Below, piece by piece: positions 11,730 to 23,051 of a DNA stretch of 40,407 nucleotides (position 1 is the first letter of the stretch; each line of letters opens with the position of its first letter). Source of the stretch: Heterotrichella gracilis (lineage: Eukaryota; Sar; Xanthophyceae; Tribonematales; Xanthonemataceae); contig JAULBX010027175.1 in NCBI GenBank assembly GCA_032358255.1, positions 1 to 40,407 of the forward strand. Reading direction: 5' to 3'. Made by a program: the position numbers and the translations under genes. The notes beneath the pieces were generated by a model, which saw only the letters and a list, made by a program, of their open reading frames with translations, was not told where the DNA came from and did no database searches.

Positions 11730-13190
11730 TCAAACCCATGCCGACTCTTTGTTGCTTCCCTTGGGCTTTTCAAGCCGCCTGCACAAGGCACAATTTTGCG
11801 TGTGAGGAATGAAAAACCAGACTGAAACCAAAACGATATTAAAAGTGGATGCAGGTCAGTGGCAGACAGCAAAGCAATCTGAGCCATACTGACAGCAACT
11901 TGCCCACTGTGACCCCAAGATACGAAGCGTACTTGCGCTCCACACAGGCTGACATTATTAAATAATCAAGATGTGCCTTGATCACTTTAGTGATCATTTC
12001 AGTTGATCAATGCCAGCAGCTTGACACGAGCTGTACATGCCATGCGCCATACTGCCATGCATGGAACAGGCTTGCTCACCTGTCCTGTGCCCGCTCCATG
12101 GCCTGCTGCGTCTTGGCCTTCACGTCCATCTTGAGCTGCGCAGTTTTTGCTGCCTGCGCCATTGCCTTGGGGTCCTTTTCAATGTCGTACTCCTCCACCT
12201 CCTCTCTTGGCAGGCAGCACCTGAGCATGAGCGCAAAGAGCAACGCCACCAGCTCTGCAGCGACCACTCCGAGTCCAACCCAGCGGACGGTGTTGAGGGC
12301 TTGGCTGAGATCAGCACTGCAGCAGCAATGCCAACGGTTAGAAATATGGAATAAAAGTCAGACAGGTGGCAGTTGATTCCAATTAGGAAAAGCAATGTAG
12401 TGGGAAAGTGCCTGGGTACAAAAAGAGGGGATGGAAGGTGAACGAGTTGTATTGGATTATCGGGAGAAGTGATAGTCCCTGCAGCAACTGGTAATTGAGT
12501 AATGCAGCATTAATGCTGTGCCCTGTGCATGCATGGCTTGGGGTACCAATGCAGGAAGCGGTGGAATGGGGCACTCACGTGGTGTACTCGTGGCCCGTTT
12601 GCGGGTTGGCGATCTGGTAGTCAAGCAGGTCATCAACGATCTCTGTTGGCGCCACAAACATGGTGATCACCACTCCGGCGTGAGCCAGGGCCGTCACAAT
12701 GCCAAAGAACAAGTAGCAGTGGATGCATGAGCGGCTGTAGCAGGACGCGATAGCCCCGCACAGGGCGGATACCACTGTGACACACCCGACGATCACCAGG
12801 CACCTGCGCCGCGATAAGTGGTGGATAACCTCTTGTAAAGGGAGAGAAGGTGAAAAGTATTGTAATTATCAAAGTTTTTTAAAGACTTCAAGTGCAGGGA
12901 GGGAGGTTTCAGTGTAGGGTACAAAGGATAAACAATGGCAAAGGCATACGTATCGGCATATATGAGCAAGGTGCACAGGCATAGAACCAAAGCACATACA
13001 AAGACAAAGTCACAGGGAAAAGGCATAGGCAGCTGTACAAGGCATAGACGTACAGAGGCATGGTGTTGACTGGGGGTTGCTGCAGGTAGAGGCCAAAGCT
13101 GATGAACAGTGTCCCCACAAGAAGGTTTATCACTTGGAAGCACAGCACCACATTGGCTGTGAACGTTCGGGAGCAGCTTTGGCACCCCAT
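11730..13190 (-). CDS. Tetraspanin-like four-pass membrane protein (220 aa)
   Basis: Exons 13190-13039, 12803-12579, 12316-12080 and 11778-11730, all joined in phase 2, stop TGA at 11732-11730. Four hydrophobic segments at about residues 12-36, 48-70, 80-101 and 136-158 give both termini in the cytosol. The N-terminus MGCQSC and several membrane-edge cysteines (SCYSRSCIHC, LRCC) are typical palmitoylation sites of tetraspanins. The loop between segments 3 and 4 is only about 35 residues and has no CCG motif, so the classical large extracellular loop is missing; it is a divergent relative or a tetraspanin-shaped protein. The tail of about 60 residues is charged and Ala/Lys/Gln-rich, probably helical. 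The exon 1 donor (GTACAG) is weak but is the only one that keeps phase and gives an unbroken second helix. An in-frame ATG at 13232 is an alternative start. Confidence 0.75.
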
Positions 13191-14136
13191 AGCGTGGCTT
13201 TCTGAGGGGACTTGGCCTCGACCTGCACACATGACCCTTGGTCAGCGTTTGGCATTCTGCTCAGGGCACGCATCCTGAAGATGAGGTTGTTGGCCGAACA
13301 GCACCTGGTATTGGAAATATGACAGCGGTGAAAAGTCACGGGTTAAAATGAACTACAGGCCGTATGACTGTTGGGAACGCTGAGTTTCACAGGCCACCCC
13401 CCATACCTTGGAAGCAGAGAAGTTTCCTTGACTGTCTCTGGTCCGCGTCAAGGACTGGTAGGGAACGTTTTACTGACGGTTTCTTGACGAAAGCGGTTGC
13501 TAAGTGCGTCTCGCTCGTCTGACAACGGAGAAGTTCAGCTTCAAGTTGTAGGCTGCAAAACTGAAAACGCCGGGCTGAAGCTGAAGTCACGAAGGGTTTC
13601 TGTTACCGTAACAGCGCAAACGTTGAACGGAGCTCACCAGGAAACAGAGTTAACAACCTCAATCTACAGTAGGCTGTGGCCTCTTTGTTTCCGCAAGGCA
13701 ACTTAGGCAAGGCCGCAATAACTTAGGCAAGGCCGCAATAACAAATAACGTCGATGCATGTTTTAGACTTTCTGCCCGGTTCTGCAGCAGCCTCCCTCTG
13801 ACTGACATCTGGCACTCGAGCTACCGCCCCATAGCTAGTCTTGACTGTTTGCTACCCTGAACGATAGCTTTCATGTTACTGTCTACCTGTCTCTTGCACA
13901 ACTGCTCACCTTTTACCTTCAGCAAAGCGCTCTCCCCACCCGTCGAGACCTGCGTCCGCCAATCGTTTCATGCATGCGTGTCCCGATGCGATCAAACACC
14001 AGAACGCCTGTGGCACACCTTACCTAGCTCCTCTTTGCGCACCTTGCAATAAATAATCAGGTCCTGCAAAGCTGCTTTTGACTGCTTCTGTGGCACTCAA
14101 CTTGGCTCCAAAGCTCGTGCCAATGCTGCGGCCACC
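13191..14136. promoter_or_regulatory. Divergent spacer with a perfect 20-bp tandem duplication
   Basis: 946 bp between the divergent starts of the tetraspanin-like and TCAIM-like genes. Positions 13701-13720 and 13721-13740 are identical 20-bp units (acttaggcaaggccgcaata). Open frames in the spacer have no recognisable content. Promoter role is inferred from position. Confidence 0.5.
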
Positions 14137-17100
14137 ATGCTCCGCCTGGCAACAACAGCACAGCCCTTGTGGATAAGGCAACTTCTACTGCCTCTCCTAC
14201 AACCCTGTCATTTTCAAGGTGCGCACATGCGCACTGATGGACATTCAGTACAGCCAGGGGTACAGGGTGAATACCAATGTGTGCACTCAGTCACACATGC
14301 AGTGTGGACCAAGTTGCACAGTGGGTTTGAAGGAAACAAGTACAGCACTGCGGATGAATCAAAACCATGCGCGCGGGGGTAATGCCTCCGTATGAGTCTG
14401 CTCAACCGCCAACATTGCATATGCATGCATGTGCCTTGCAGTACTCTATCCAAGGAGCACATGCCGCCTGTCACCTGCCGTTGCCCACCATCCACCTGCT
14501 AGACCCGCCGTCCTCCCTCACCCCTCCACTCCCCTCACCCCATATCGCCCCCCTTCCACCCACCATCGCCCCCTTGCACCCACAGCCGCCCGCCCCGCCT
14601 CCGCCTCCGCCCCCCCACCCCCCTCCCTCCAGTCCAAGCTGCGCCAGCTGTACAAGCTGGTGCACCCAGACCTGTTCCATGCACACCCGGTGGCAAAGGT
14701 ACATGCCCGCTTGCGCCAATCTGCGCCTCGGCCAATGCACCCACACGCGCTTGCACATGGCCAAGCACATATCCGCTCGCACCCACCCACACCCTGCCAC
14801 CCGACGTGCTGTGTACCAGGCCCCACTCCATCCACACTAAGCTGCGCCAGAAATTTAAAATGAATTCTATATGGGAGGCTTCCACTTGGAAGCTTGCACA
14901 CCCGCAACATGACACACACAGCATAAGGCTATGGCACGTCAGGTGGGGTGGGGTGCACCTCCCTCCACATGGTGTGCCCACCACATGGCTCACTTCCCGC
15001 CGCATGATGGGGCGCTGCTTGGGCACGGAGCCACACTTTGCAGGTGCATTTGCTGCAGCACCGCCCCGCGATCAGCCGCCAACCCTAGGGTGTTGCCCCC
15101 ATCCTGCAGGAGGCCAACGAGCGCTCCTTCATGCTACTGCAGCAGTACCTGGCCAGCGCAAGACAGGGGGGGCAGCCGGGGATGACGGCGGGGACGGCCT
15201 ACAATTTCGAGTTCTACCTCAAAAATGCCACCCAGCCCCTGCCCGGCCCAGATGACCACCCACAATCAAGTGGGGGGAGCACACAGCCAGGGGAGGAGGG
15301 GATATCACAAGGGGGAGAAGGACATCAAGGGGAGGAGGGGACACCCAGCGGAGGAGGGGAAGTTCCCAGTGGGAAGGAAAACAACCTCGGGGCTGTGAAC
15401 GGGGAGGGAACCCTGGCCCTGCGTCGCATCAGCCTCATGCTACCACCCCCAGGGAGGCGCGACATGTCTGGGGAGCTCGCCAGCAGCACCCAAAAGGCCA
15501 TTGCAAAACTGCTGGAGGCCTGTGGGCTGGAGCCAGACTTTGTGGCTGCTGAGGGTGGGACAGGTGGCGAAGAGGCGCAGCAGGCATTGCGGGAGTGGGT
15601 GCCTCGCGCCGCGGAGCTGGGGCGGCGGAGGGGGGGGGTGCAGCGGGGGGCGGCAGCGCAGGTGGCGGGGGCGCGGCTGGCGCTGCGGCTAGGGCGCAAG
15701 GTGGGTGCATGGGTGTGTTGGGGCAACGGCTGTATCACCCAACTTCACTGATGCAGTTGCGAGGGAGCCATCCATTTCAGCATGGCACTGACCCCCCACC
15801 CATTCCCACCACCAGCACCCCAGTACTTTGGCTGTAACCCTCACTAGCAATGTCCTACCCATCCACTCTCTTTACCCTACCACAACACATCCCACCCATC
15901 CACCCATTCGCTTAACCCCCACCCATTAACCCACCCATCCACCCACCCGCAGGTGTCCCTTGGCTTTGCCCCCACCCTGTCCCGCCTGGGCCCCTATGCC
16001 GAGCTTGAGGCCGCCATGAAGCTGAGCAGCGCCCTGGACATGGCCCCCCACCTTGAGCTGGGGGGGCTGAGGGTGGTGGTGGGGGAGGCGTATGGGGTGG
16101 ACGGGGGGGGGAGCGTGTGGCTGAGCGGGGGGGACACAGCGCACGCGTGGGTCAAGTAAGTTGGTGGTGTGGGGGTGGGTGTACTGTTGTGGCTGCATCC
16201 TTGTGCATGAAATAAGTGGTGAGTGAATGGGTCCTTTCCATGAATTATAATCCCTTGAACCAAAGGTCTAAGGGAAAAAGCCTTTTGATTTTTTAACCTT
16301 CATTTCGTGTCTGTTTTCCACAGGTTCCTCACCGATCTAGACCTGACCGACTGCCGGCAGCGCCAGGCGCAGGTGCGGCGGGTGCGCGAGCTGGAGGGGG
16401 CGGTGGCGGGGGCCATGGGGCTGGCCATGGTGTACAGCGACGAGGCCCTAGGGTCGTCGCGGGAGTACCTGGGGTTTCTGGAGAGGATGGCTGCGGGGGC
16501 GGTGGACCGGGGTGCTGTCGGGTGCGTGCGGGTGGTGGGTTGGGGGCTGGTTGTGATCGGGTGGCTCAGAAACCCTAAACCCTAAATGATGTCGGGTGCG
16601 TGCAGGTGGTGGGTTGGGGGCTGGTTGTGATCGGGTGGCTCAGAAACCTAAACCCTAAATGATGCCGGGTGCGTGCAGGTGGTGGGTTGGGGGCTGGTTG
16701 TGATCGGGTGGCTCAGAAACCCTAACCCCTAAATGATGTCGGGTGCGTGCGGGTGGTGAGGTGGAGGAGTACTGGCTGGTGGTAACCAATGGTGTGCCTT
16801 GTGACTGTGGCTAGTAGATATCTATTTTTGTAGTATGTGTGGAGCCACCACATGCAACAAATGATGGTACCACTACAGTACCTTTGGCTGTAAAGCATTA
16901 GGCCAGCATTCTCAGTGTATGCTGTTTAATTCCGGTGCATAACCTTTACCCTCTGGCCTGCACAGGGGAGGCGCGTTCAAGGAGGTGCCCGTCCTAGTCA
17001 CTGCCGCCATTGAGGACCCTAGTGAAATCCTAGGGTTTGGCGTCGATGGGGACATGGGCTTCCTTCGGGTCCCGGTCAGCGCCCAACCAGACCAGCTGTA

Positions 17101-18081
17101 CCAACATGTCCAGGTGGGTGCAATACAGGGAGTTGATAATGGAGGATTCAGATGCCGATGGCATCTCACAGGTGGAGGTAGGGTTGAAGATCGTGGTTGA
17201 TACTGTCGAATGAGGTTCACATCAAATGCCCTTCCGCTGCATGTGTCTGCGCGTGTGTCATGATCTCCCCTAGCAGAGAAATGCGCATCAAAATGAGCAG
17301 GCAGAAGTGTCATTTTTCACTTAATTAGCAGGAAGGTTATAGTTTGTGTGTTACAGCGGGTGTGGTAAAACGCGCCATGTCAGGCATTGGAAACGTTAGT
17401 TTTGCAGGTACACAATGCCATAGTGCATATACTTTTTGGGGTCCTGTACCGCCTACATCCCCTTCCCAGTCCCACCCACCACCACCACCCAAACCCCTCC
17501 CCTGCCCAGGCACACGGCCCCCACTCCCTGTCCGCCATGCACCGCCAGCGCCTGCGGTCCCAGTCCCTGTCTGACATGCAGCGGCGGGTGGAGCGCCAGC
17601 TGCGCATGAGGAGGCTCACCAGGGACCCGGCGCTGCCACATGACAGGTGAGTGGTGGGGAATGGCATCAATTGTTTCTTGCAGTGCTGTTGGCCACAGTG
17701 CTTAGTCGACAGGTGTACACGCTCTGTGCGGCTGTGCATCCTACCCGAACGCTTACAAGGTTCCCCTGCTGCCTTGCCAGGTTTTTGAGCTGCTGTAACC
17801 GGCTCAAATAAGCCGATGACGGCTGGGAATGCATTTTGTTTGTTTGTTTGTAACCGGCTAGGTCACGTATTACCGTCAAAACTAGTAGTCACGGCAGTGC
17901 TGTCCAGACCCTAAGTAGGTTTTCCCTTGCTCCCAGGTTCTTGAGCTGCTGCACCCGGCTGCTGGGCCATGCGCCTGCGCTGGGGAACATGTTTGAGGGG
18001 CTGCAGGTGCGGGTGAGCTTTGTGAATGCGGTGGCAGCAGACGGGTCGCACATAGACATTGGATGGAACTCGGAGCTGTGA
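14137..18081 (+). CDS. TCAIM-like protein, DUF4460/DUF4461 regions (~586 aa)
   Basis: Exons 14137-14218, 14442-14698, 15110-15700, 15953-16155, 16324-16521, 16966-17113, 17510-17646 and 17937-18081; phases agree throughout. The start has a strong context (GCCACCATG) and begins MLRLATTAQPLWIRQ, a likely mitochondrial presequence. LRQLYKLVHPDLFHAHP followed by NERSFMLLQQYL matches the J-domain-like DUF4460 region of T-cell activation inhibitor, mitochondrial (TCAIM), then FEFYLKN. Exon 3 carries a Gly/Glu-rich linker. The rest, from LALRLGRK to the C-terminus HIDIGWNSEL, fits DUF4461. Biochemical role is unknown; the human protein is mitochondrial. The first part of exon 2 (14442-14632) is proline-rich and pyrimidine-rich and may instead be the end of an intron with acceptor at 14632; its frame stays open, so I cannot decide. 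Confidence 0.8.
16517..16750 (+). repeat. 74-bp tandem repeat built on a splice donor
   Basis: Three units of 74, 73 and 74 bp starting at 16517, 16591 and 16664, with a partial fourth at 16738. Each unit starts with the last bases of TCAIM-like exon 5 and its donor (gtcgggtgcgtgc) and ends with a telomere-type stretch (ccctaaaccctaaa or a variant). Only the first donor keeps the coding frame open to the exon. Confidence 0.95.
17765..17812 (+). repeat. Degenerate copy of TCAIM-like exon 8 acceptor and start
   Basis: A pyrimidine tract, CAG at 17778-17780 and the following gtttttgagctgctg repeat the functional acceptor at 17934-17936 and the start of exon 8, 156 bp downstream. The copied coding part has an early stop (tgctgtaacc), so use of this site would truncate the protein. 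Confidence 0.75.
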
Positions 18082-18827
18082 GCGTTCGGGGTAGAGTGGG
18101 GGAGGGTAGAGTGGGGCGTTACCCTCTGGGTGTGAGGCAGTACCCTTCAGTGTCTGGGATTGGGGTGTTGACACTAGGATTCAGGCATTTGTTTTGGGGA
18201 TTATTCTTGGTGGGTGGGTCTGTATCGCCTGTAGGTTAGCCAACAGCATACTGTACTGAGTGCATAGGCCGTTGTACTGCAACGTGGGATGGGAAATGGT
18301 TGCAGGACACCGTCGTGAGAAAGTGATTTAGTGTACAACTTCACTGAAAGTGATGTGGTGCATCGCGTGCCATTGTGGTTAAAAAAACTCCTTTCTCAGT
18401 ATAGGTCACATGACAATACAATGGCGCAGCTGCAGCCAAGTAGGTGTTGGGTCGTAGTGAGTTACAGCTCCTCGCTGCAAGCGACAAATGTCGCTCAACA
18501 TACAAACGTTTCTAACCTAGTAGCATTGCTAGACCCCAGCAATAGCTGATTCATCACTGCTAGTATTGTTTACACTGACATGTAGCACTTGAGGGCCTCT
18601 GAAATGGCAGTGCGCCAGGCTCACCATTCTCACATGCCAGGTAGTGCGGTAATGGTTGCTGGTCGCTATACCTGTAACCTCCCAAGCAGGCAAGGCACAT
18701 CGTGCTTACACATAAATCTAAGCTGCACATGACCGCCTTCATCACCCACCCTCCCCTCATCTCACTCTCAGTGCCATCTACTGTGTCCACTAGACCATGC
18801 AGTTGCCATCCATTACGCACATTCGCG
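18082..18827. other. Convergent spacer
   Basis: About 750 bp between the stops of the TCAIM-like gene and the 79-residue gene. It begins with a doubled gggtagagtgggg stretch at about 18088-18117. An open minus-strand frame crossing 18560-19036 conflicts with the better supported exon 3 of the small gene and was not called. Nothing else is visible. Confidence 0.4.
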
Positions 18828-19646
18828 TCACTTCTCACCCTTCCGGTGTGGTGCCTGGGTGTTGTGGGCAGCAGGCTTCCAGGTCTTGGACCTGAAACGG
18901 GGGGAGGAGAATGAGGCATGGGAGTGACTGCACCAGTTGGGAGCAACTTGGGGCACCACGACTTGCTCACCACCACCACTGATATTCCAAAACATAGGCT
19001 CAGTTCCCCAGAAAATGGCCACCACTGCACCAGCATATGCCCGCTTCTCAGGAAGCTTCGTGATAAAGGTCAGGTTTGCATTGCACAAGGGGCTGTGGTC
19101 TTATCACTCGCACCTGGGGGCAACGTTGATGGTGGTGGGCTTGTAGTTGCTTTCGCGGCTGTCTCCCCTCACCACCCAGTGCTTCAGCCCAAGCTTCTCT
19201 GTCTCCACATATCCCTCGCCATCAGCGTTGACAGGGACTGCAGGTTGACAGAAAACAAACGGGCTCATTGTACAGTGAAGCAGCGGACCTTGCAAGCCTT
19301 TGCCCCAGTGCCACAAATAGTGTCTTGCTGCGTAAACACGGGTGCAACAGAATCTTCTAGATAATCATACTCGTGGGCTGTGGTTTGGAATACAGGTGGA
19401 CCCGTGTTTCTGCAACAGTGTTGTGGTCTCTTCTTTCAACCGGTGCTTGGCCGGACCACCACCCATCTGGGCGACATCTCGCGGCATGCCTCCTTGGGTG
19501 CAACCGGCAACAGCTTGTAACGGCTCACAACTATCGATAGGTGTCGCTGATACTTGGTTGCAGTGTTTTATGGCCGCTTCCAAGCGGAACTCACCGTATG
19601 GCCGTTCAAGTGGGCCGAAGGTTTTGTAGTAGTCGTTGTTGCTCAT
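18828..19646 (-). CDS. Small basic protein of 79 residues, function unknown
   Basis: Three exons, 19646-19595, 19237-19114 and 18891-18828, sum to exactly 80 codons including TGA. Junctions are a consensus donor GTGAGT (phase 1), a CTGCAG acceptor, a GTGCGA donor (phase 2) and a TTTCAG acceptor behind a clear pyrimidine tract. The protein starts MSNNDYYKTFGPLERPYG, has a hydrophilic middle (GYVETEKLGLKHWVVRGD) and ends in a Lys/His/Pro-rich tail (KTWKPAAH..HRKGEK). No transmembrane segment, signal peptide or domain is visible. Small soluble proteins with short aromatic and proline motifs occur among axonemal proteins, but nothing here proves that. The gene is divergent from the putative glycosyltransferase. 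Confidence 0.6.
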
Positions 19647-20073
19647 GGTTGCTCACTCGTGGTTCCCTTGCTCCACGGCCTGTGCCTTCACCCTCGCAGC
19701 TATCCACCTTCGCAGCTGACAGGAGGTCTGTTATGTGCTGGCTTCGGTGCCCAAAGGTGGCAACGGGCAACGGGCTTTTGTAACGTTTGAGCGCCCAACA
19801 AGCGCTATGTATCCCGGGGATAACCGATGGAGATGACGTTTTTGATGACGTTGCCAACCAGAAACAGATGTGAGGACTTTTACCATAAAAGCTGCTTAAA
19901 AGCAACGACCTTGTTGGTGAGGACAACCTTGCAAGCGCAAACCCAACACGAGTAACTTACCCGTACAGCTCGTTGCAACGACCCTGTGGTACTCTTTAGA
20001 ATAACAGCAAGAATACCTGGGAGCTCAGGCGCAGAATGGCGATGGTATGACACACCGTGTCAGGGCCAGATAA
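19647..20073. promoter_or_regulatory. Divergent spacer
   Basis: 427 bp between the starts of the 79-residue gene and the type II glycosyltransferase gene. It contains a short direct repeat (gcaacgggcaacgggc, near 19757). No other element is recognisable; a shared promoter is inferred from position. Confidence 0.4.
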
Positions 20074-23051
20074 ATGGCCAGGTCAAGGCCTCCTAGCAAG
20101 GGGCAGGGCAAATCCGCTTCCAAAAAGCTGCTGCTGTTGCTTCCGTTGCTCCTGGTCAGTGGCCTCATCTTCTATGTGTCCAAGCAGCGTGGGGCGTTTG
20201 CCAACAACAAGTCCCTGGTCATCTACATCTTTTCAAACTCGGACCCAGAATACGAGGAGAACCTGCGGTTCTTTGTGCGGTGGGGAATGGCCGAAGACGA
20301 CGGCCACGACTACATAATCGTGATCCAGTATGGGGAGGGCTTAAAGGTACGGGTTGCAGGCGGTCTGTCATGCAGGCAATATGGTGGGGTGGGTGGCCTG
20401 GATATAAATAGATGCAAGATGGTGGAGCGGTGGCTGAACAAAAGCGCGCTAAGAGCAATGTTACAGAACCAGAGCAATGGCAACAGGCAAGAAGGGGCAA
20501 GGAGGCAGGCAGAAACAAGCATGGGTACCTCATCTAGGCAGTGTCATGGCCAACTCCCCCCAGTCAGACACCTCCAAGCACCACTCTTGACCTTCTCAAC
20601 GGCACCTCATCCTATTTCTATCTTGTGTAGGACGTAGATCCTCTGCCTGAGCTGCCTCCAAACGCCAGATATGTGCGGCACAAGAACTCGTGCTATGACT
20701 GGGGGACTATTGGGTGGCTCATACAGGAAAGGCACTTTGACAGGAGTCTATACAAGTACTTCATCTTCATCAACTCCTCTGTGCGTGGGCCGTTCCTACC
20801 TTCCTATACACGGGTAAGTCAACTGGGGCACTCTAAGAACATTGTCACAATCTTGGTAACTTGAGGTGGTACTCAGCTGCTGCTGCACTGGGGGAGGATG
20901 CTGACCTGGGTACACTTTTCCTACAGGGGCAAACCACGTGGCAAAAGCTGTTCCTGTCTAAGCTGAGTGACACAATCAAGCTGGTGGGGGCCACCATCAG
21001 CTGTGAGGGCTCACCGAAAGACGGCAACCCGCAGGGCGAGTGGAGGACCAACCCGCACGTGCAGTCATACGTGCTGGCCACTGATCAGGTAGGCACGCTT
21101 GCCACTGTGTACTATTCTCCAGTAGTCTAGCCAGGCAGCAGCCAGGAGTATCCCAGGGCTGCAGATTGAGCATTCAGCAGGGTGCCTATAAACCACAGTA
21201 CTTATCCCAGTTCACTTGGTACTTGGTGCTCGTTGGTTGAGATTGCTTGGGATCTGGTGCAACAGCTGCACACAAGCTCCGTTTGAACAATAGATAGGAC
21301 ACTGGGGTGCCGCCATACTCAGTAACTGGCTTGCATCCGGAACAGCAAACAGGCTGCAGTTGCGGCGCCAAGCAGGGATGGTTTGTGGGGGTCACACGTT
21401 TATACTCTTCTGTCTACTAGCAGGTCCCTGCGCCACCCACAGGGCTGATATCTCCCCTGTTGTCACACGCATCCCATGCTGGGAATTTTGAGTGGCAGAA
21501 GCTCAGTAAAGGCACTCTGTTCCCAGGTCGGGCTGCAAATCTGGCTGGACGATGGGCATGTGTTCAGCTGCTACGACAACATGTGGGACACCATCTACCA
21601 CTCGGAGCTTGGCTCGTCGCTCAGCATCCTGAACAAGGGGTACAGCATAGACAGCTTCATGATGCGGTACCAGGACGTGGACTGGCGCGACAAGAAGAAC
21701 TGGGCGTGCAACGAGAGGTAGGAGGCAGACGCACTGGGGCGTCTAGGGTTTAGGGATGTAAGCCAACGTGCCTGCGCTAAGAATTGCGCCCCAACCCATT
21801 ACCATCTGTTTTCCATACTGACATGGCGTAGTGTCCAGGGCAGTCCCCAAAACCCTCAACCTTCTTGACGTGGCTCACTCTCCAGGATCAACTGTAAACC
21901 CTAAACCCTTAATGCCTTGGCGTGCTGTTTCCAGGATCAACCCCTATGGCGAGCACTACTACGACGGCATCTCCCTCAACCCATTCGAGGTCATGTTTGT
22001 CAAGGTGAAGGAGCGGGTGGTGATGAATAAGTGGTCATTCGCGGTGCAGTCCAAGAAGTACACCGAGTGGATACAGGCACAGGTGCGGCAGGACATGCGC
22101 TGCTGCCCTCACTGTTCATTGTTGAATTCCTTCTCTGTTGCCGATTGTTGGCAAATTGCATGCACTAGGCCACTGCTAGGTCAAAACACTTCTGGGAGCA
22201 TTTGATGAGGCTTGTGCAAACATGCCAGGCTACCATGTTGCCCTCAGCTCGGGGAGTGCAAGGCCTGCTGCCACTCAGCACTGCCTATCACCGCGTTGTG
22301 CATGCACCTTTCGCTGGGTTCAGCATCATTCAGCAACATTGATTTGCTGCAACCCAGCATAGTCGGTGTGGGGCAGAATGGGCTCTGGGAAAAATTTGGA
22401 GTTTTGGCGATTATATCGGTGACACACCTGACCGTTTCCCCTTCCCCTGCAGGATGCGGGCACCATTGACATCCTGTCAAACATCTGGAAGGCCAACCCG
22501 TGGCCTCTCAAGGCGGAGCGGCTGACCTACTTCCGAGCGCGGGGGCCTGCTTGCTTTGACCATGAATTCTACCGGAATCGCAGCGAGGACCTGCGAGGGA
22601 TCAGGAATCTGGACGAGCTGTGGGGCCATTTCGTGCTGATGGGGGCGTTTGAAGGGCGGCCGTACAGGTAGTGGCATGGCTTATAGGGCATTCATGTGCG
22701 CATCTATCACGCTGCGTGTCATCCATGCTGGGTGGAGCATGTAATGGACAGGCGGCACTGGTACAATAACATGGGAAGCTGCGTGGCTTGTCCCATCCGC
22801 CAGGTGGCGGGGGCGCGACTAATGATCATCTCACCAGACCCGCACTGGTACTTACATGGCCATGCAGGCCGTCTTTGGTGTGGTTGCACACCCCACACTT
22901 GTGTAATATCCCAGTGCTGGGGGGTGGGATAGGGTAGGGGTGTAGTGGGGGTATGTGTTGGGGCTAGATGGTGAATGCACACTCATAGTGAGTTCCCATT
23001 CTGAGGGCAGTCTTTTGTTGCAGGTTCACATGCGACTACCCGGTCCCGTAA
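20074..23051 (+). CDS. Type II membrane protein, putative glycosyltransferase (399 aa)
   Basis: Seven exons: 20074-20346, 20631-20813, 20927-21088, 21527-21717, 21935-22082, 22453-22667 and 23024-23051; the lengths sum to 400 codons including TAA. A Lys-rich N-terminus is followed by one membrane segment (KLLLLLPLLLVSGLIFYV, about residues 18-36), a Golgi type II signature. The lumenal part has FIFINSSVRGPFLPSY, KLVGATISCEG, NPHVQSYVLATDQVGLQIW, YSIDSFMMRYQDVDW and PFEVMFVK, a pattern I associate with rhamnan-synthesis-F-like and related algal cell-wall or glycoprotein glycosyltransferases. The C-terminal stretch DLRGIRNLDELWGHFVLMGAFEGRPYR resembles short W..H....G..EGRP modules found repeatedly in algal proteins. 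Donor and acceptor sugars cannot be told from sequence. Family assignment is tentative; the gene structure is well supported. Confidence 0.75.
21876..21902 (+). repeat. Partial copy of exon 5 acceptor in the same intron
   Basis: CAG at 21883-21885 followed by gatcaac repeats the functional acceptor at 21932-21934, 49 bp downstream (11 identical bases, ccaggatcaac). It is followed directly by taaaccctaaaccc, and the same intron has the opposite telomere motif (gggtttaggg) near its donor at about 21746. Confidence 0.5.

Noticed and set aside
14838..14862. Possible echo of TCAIM-like exon 2 (aagctgcgccag)
   Set aside because: Only about 13 bases are shared with 14636-14648; too short to separate from chance in GC-rich sequence.
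14535..15026. 163-codon minus-strand open frame
   Set aside because: Overlaps the TCAIM-like exon 2 on the other strand, is Gly-rich from antisense proline codons, and has no domain.
18560..19036. 158-codon minus-strand open frame
   Set aside because: Its composition is unremarkable, and the alternative model with a pyrimidine tract and TTTCAG acceptor at 18892 in another frame gives a clean small gene.
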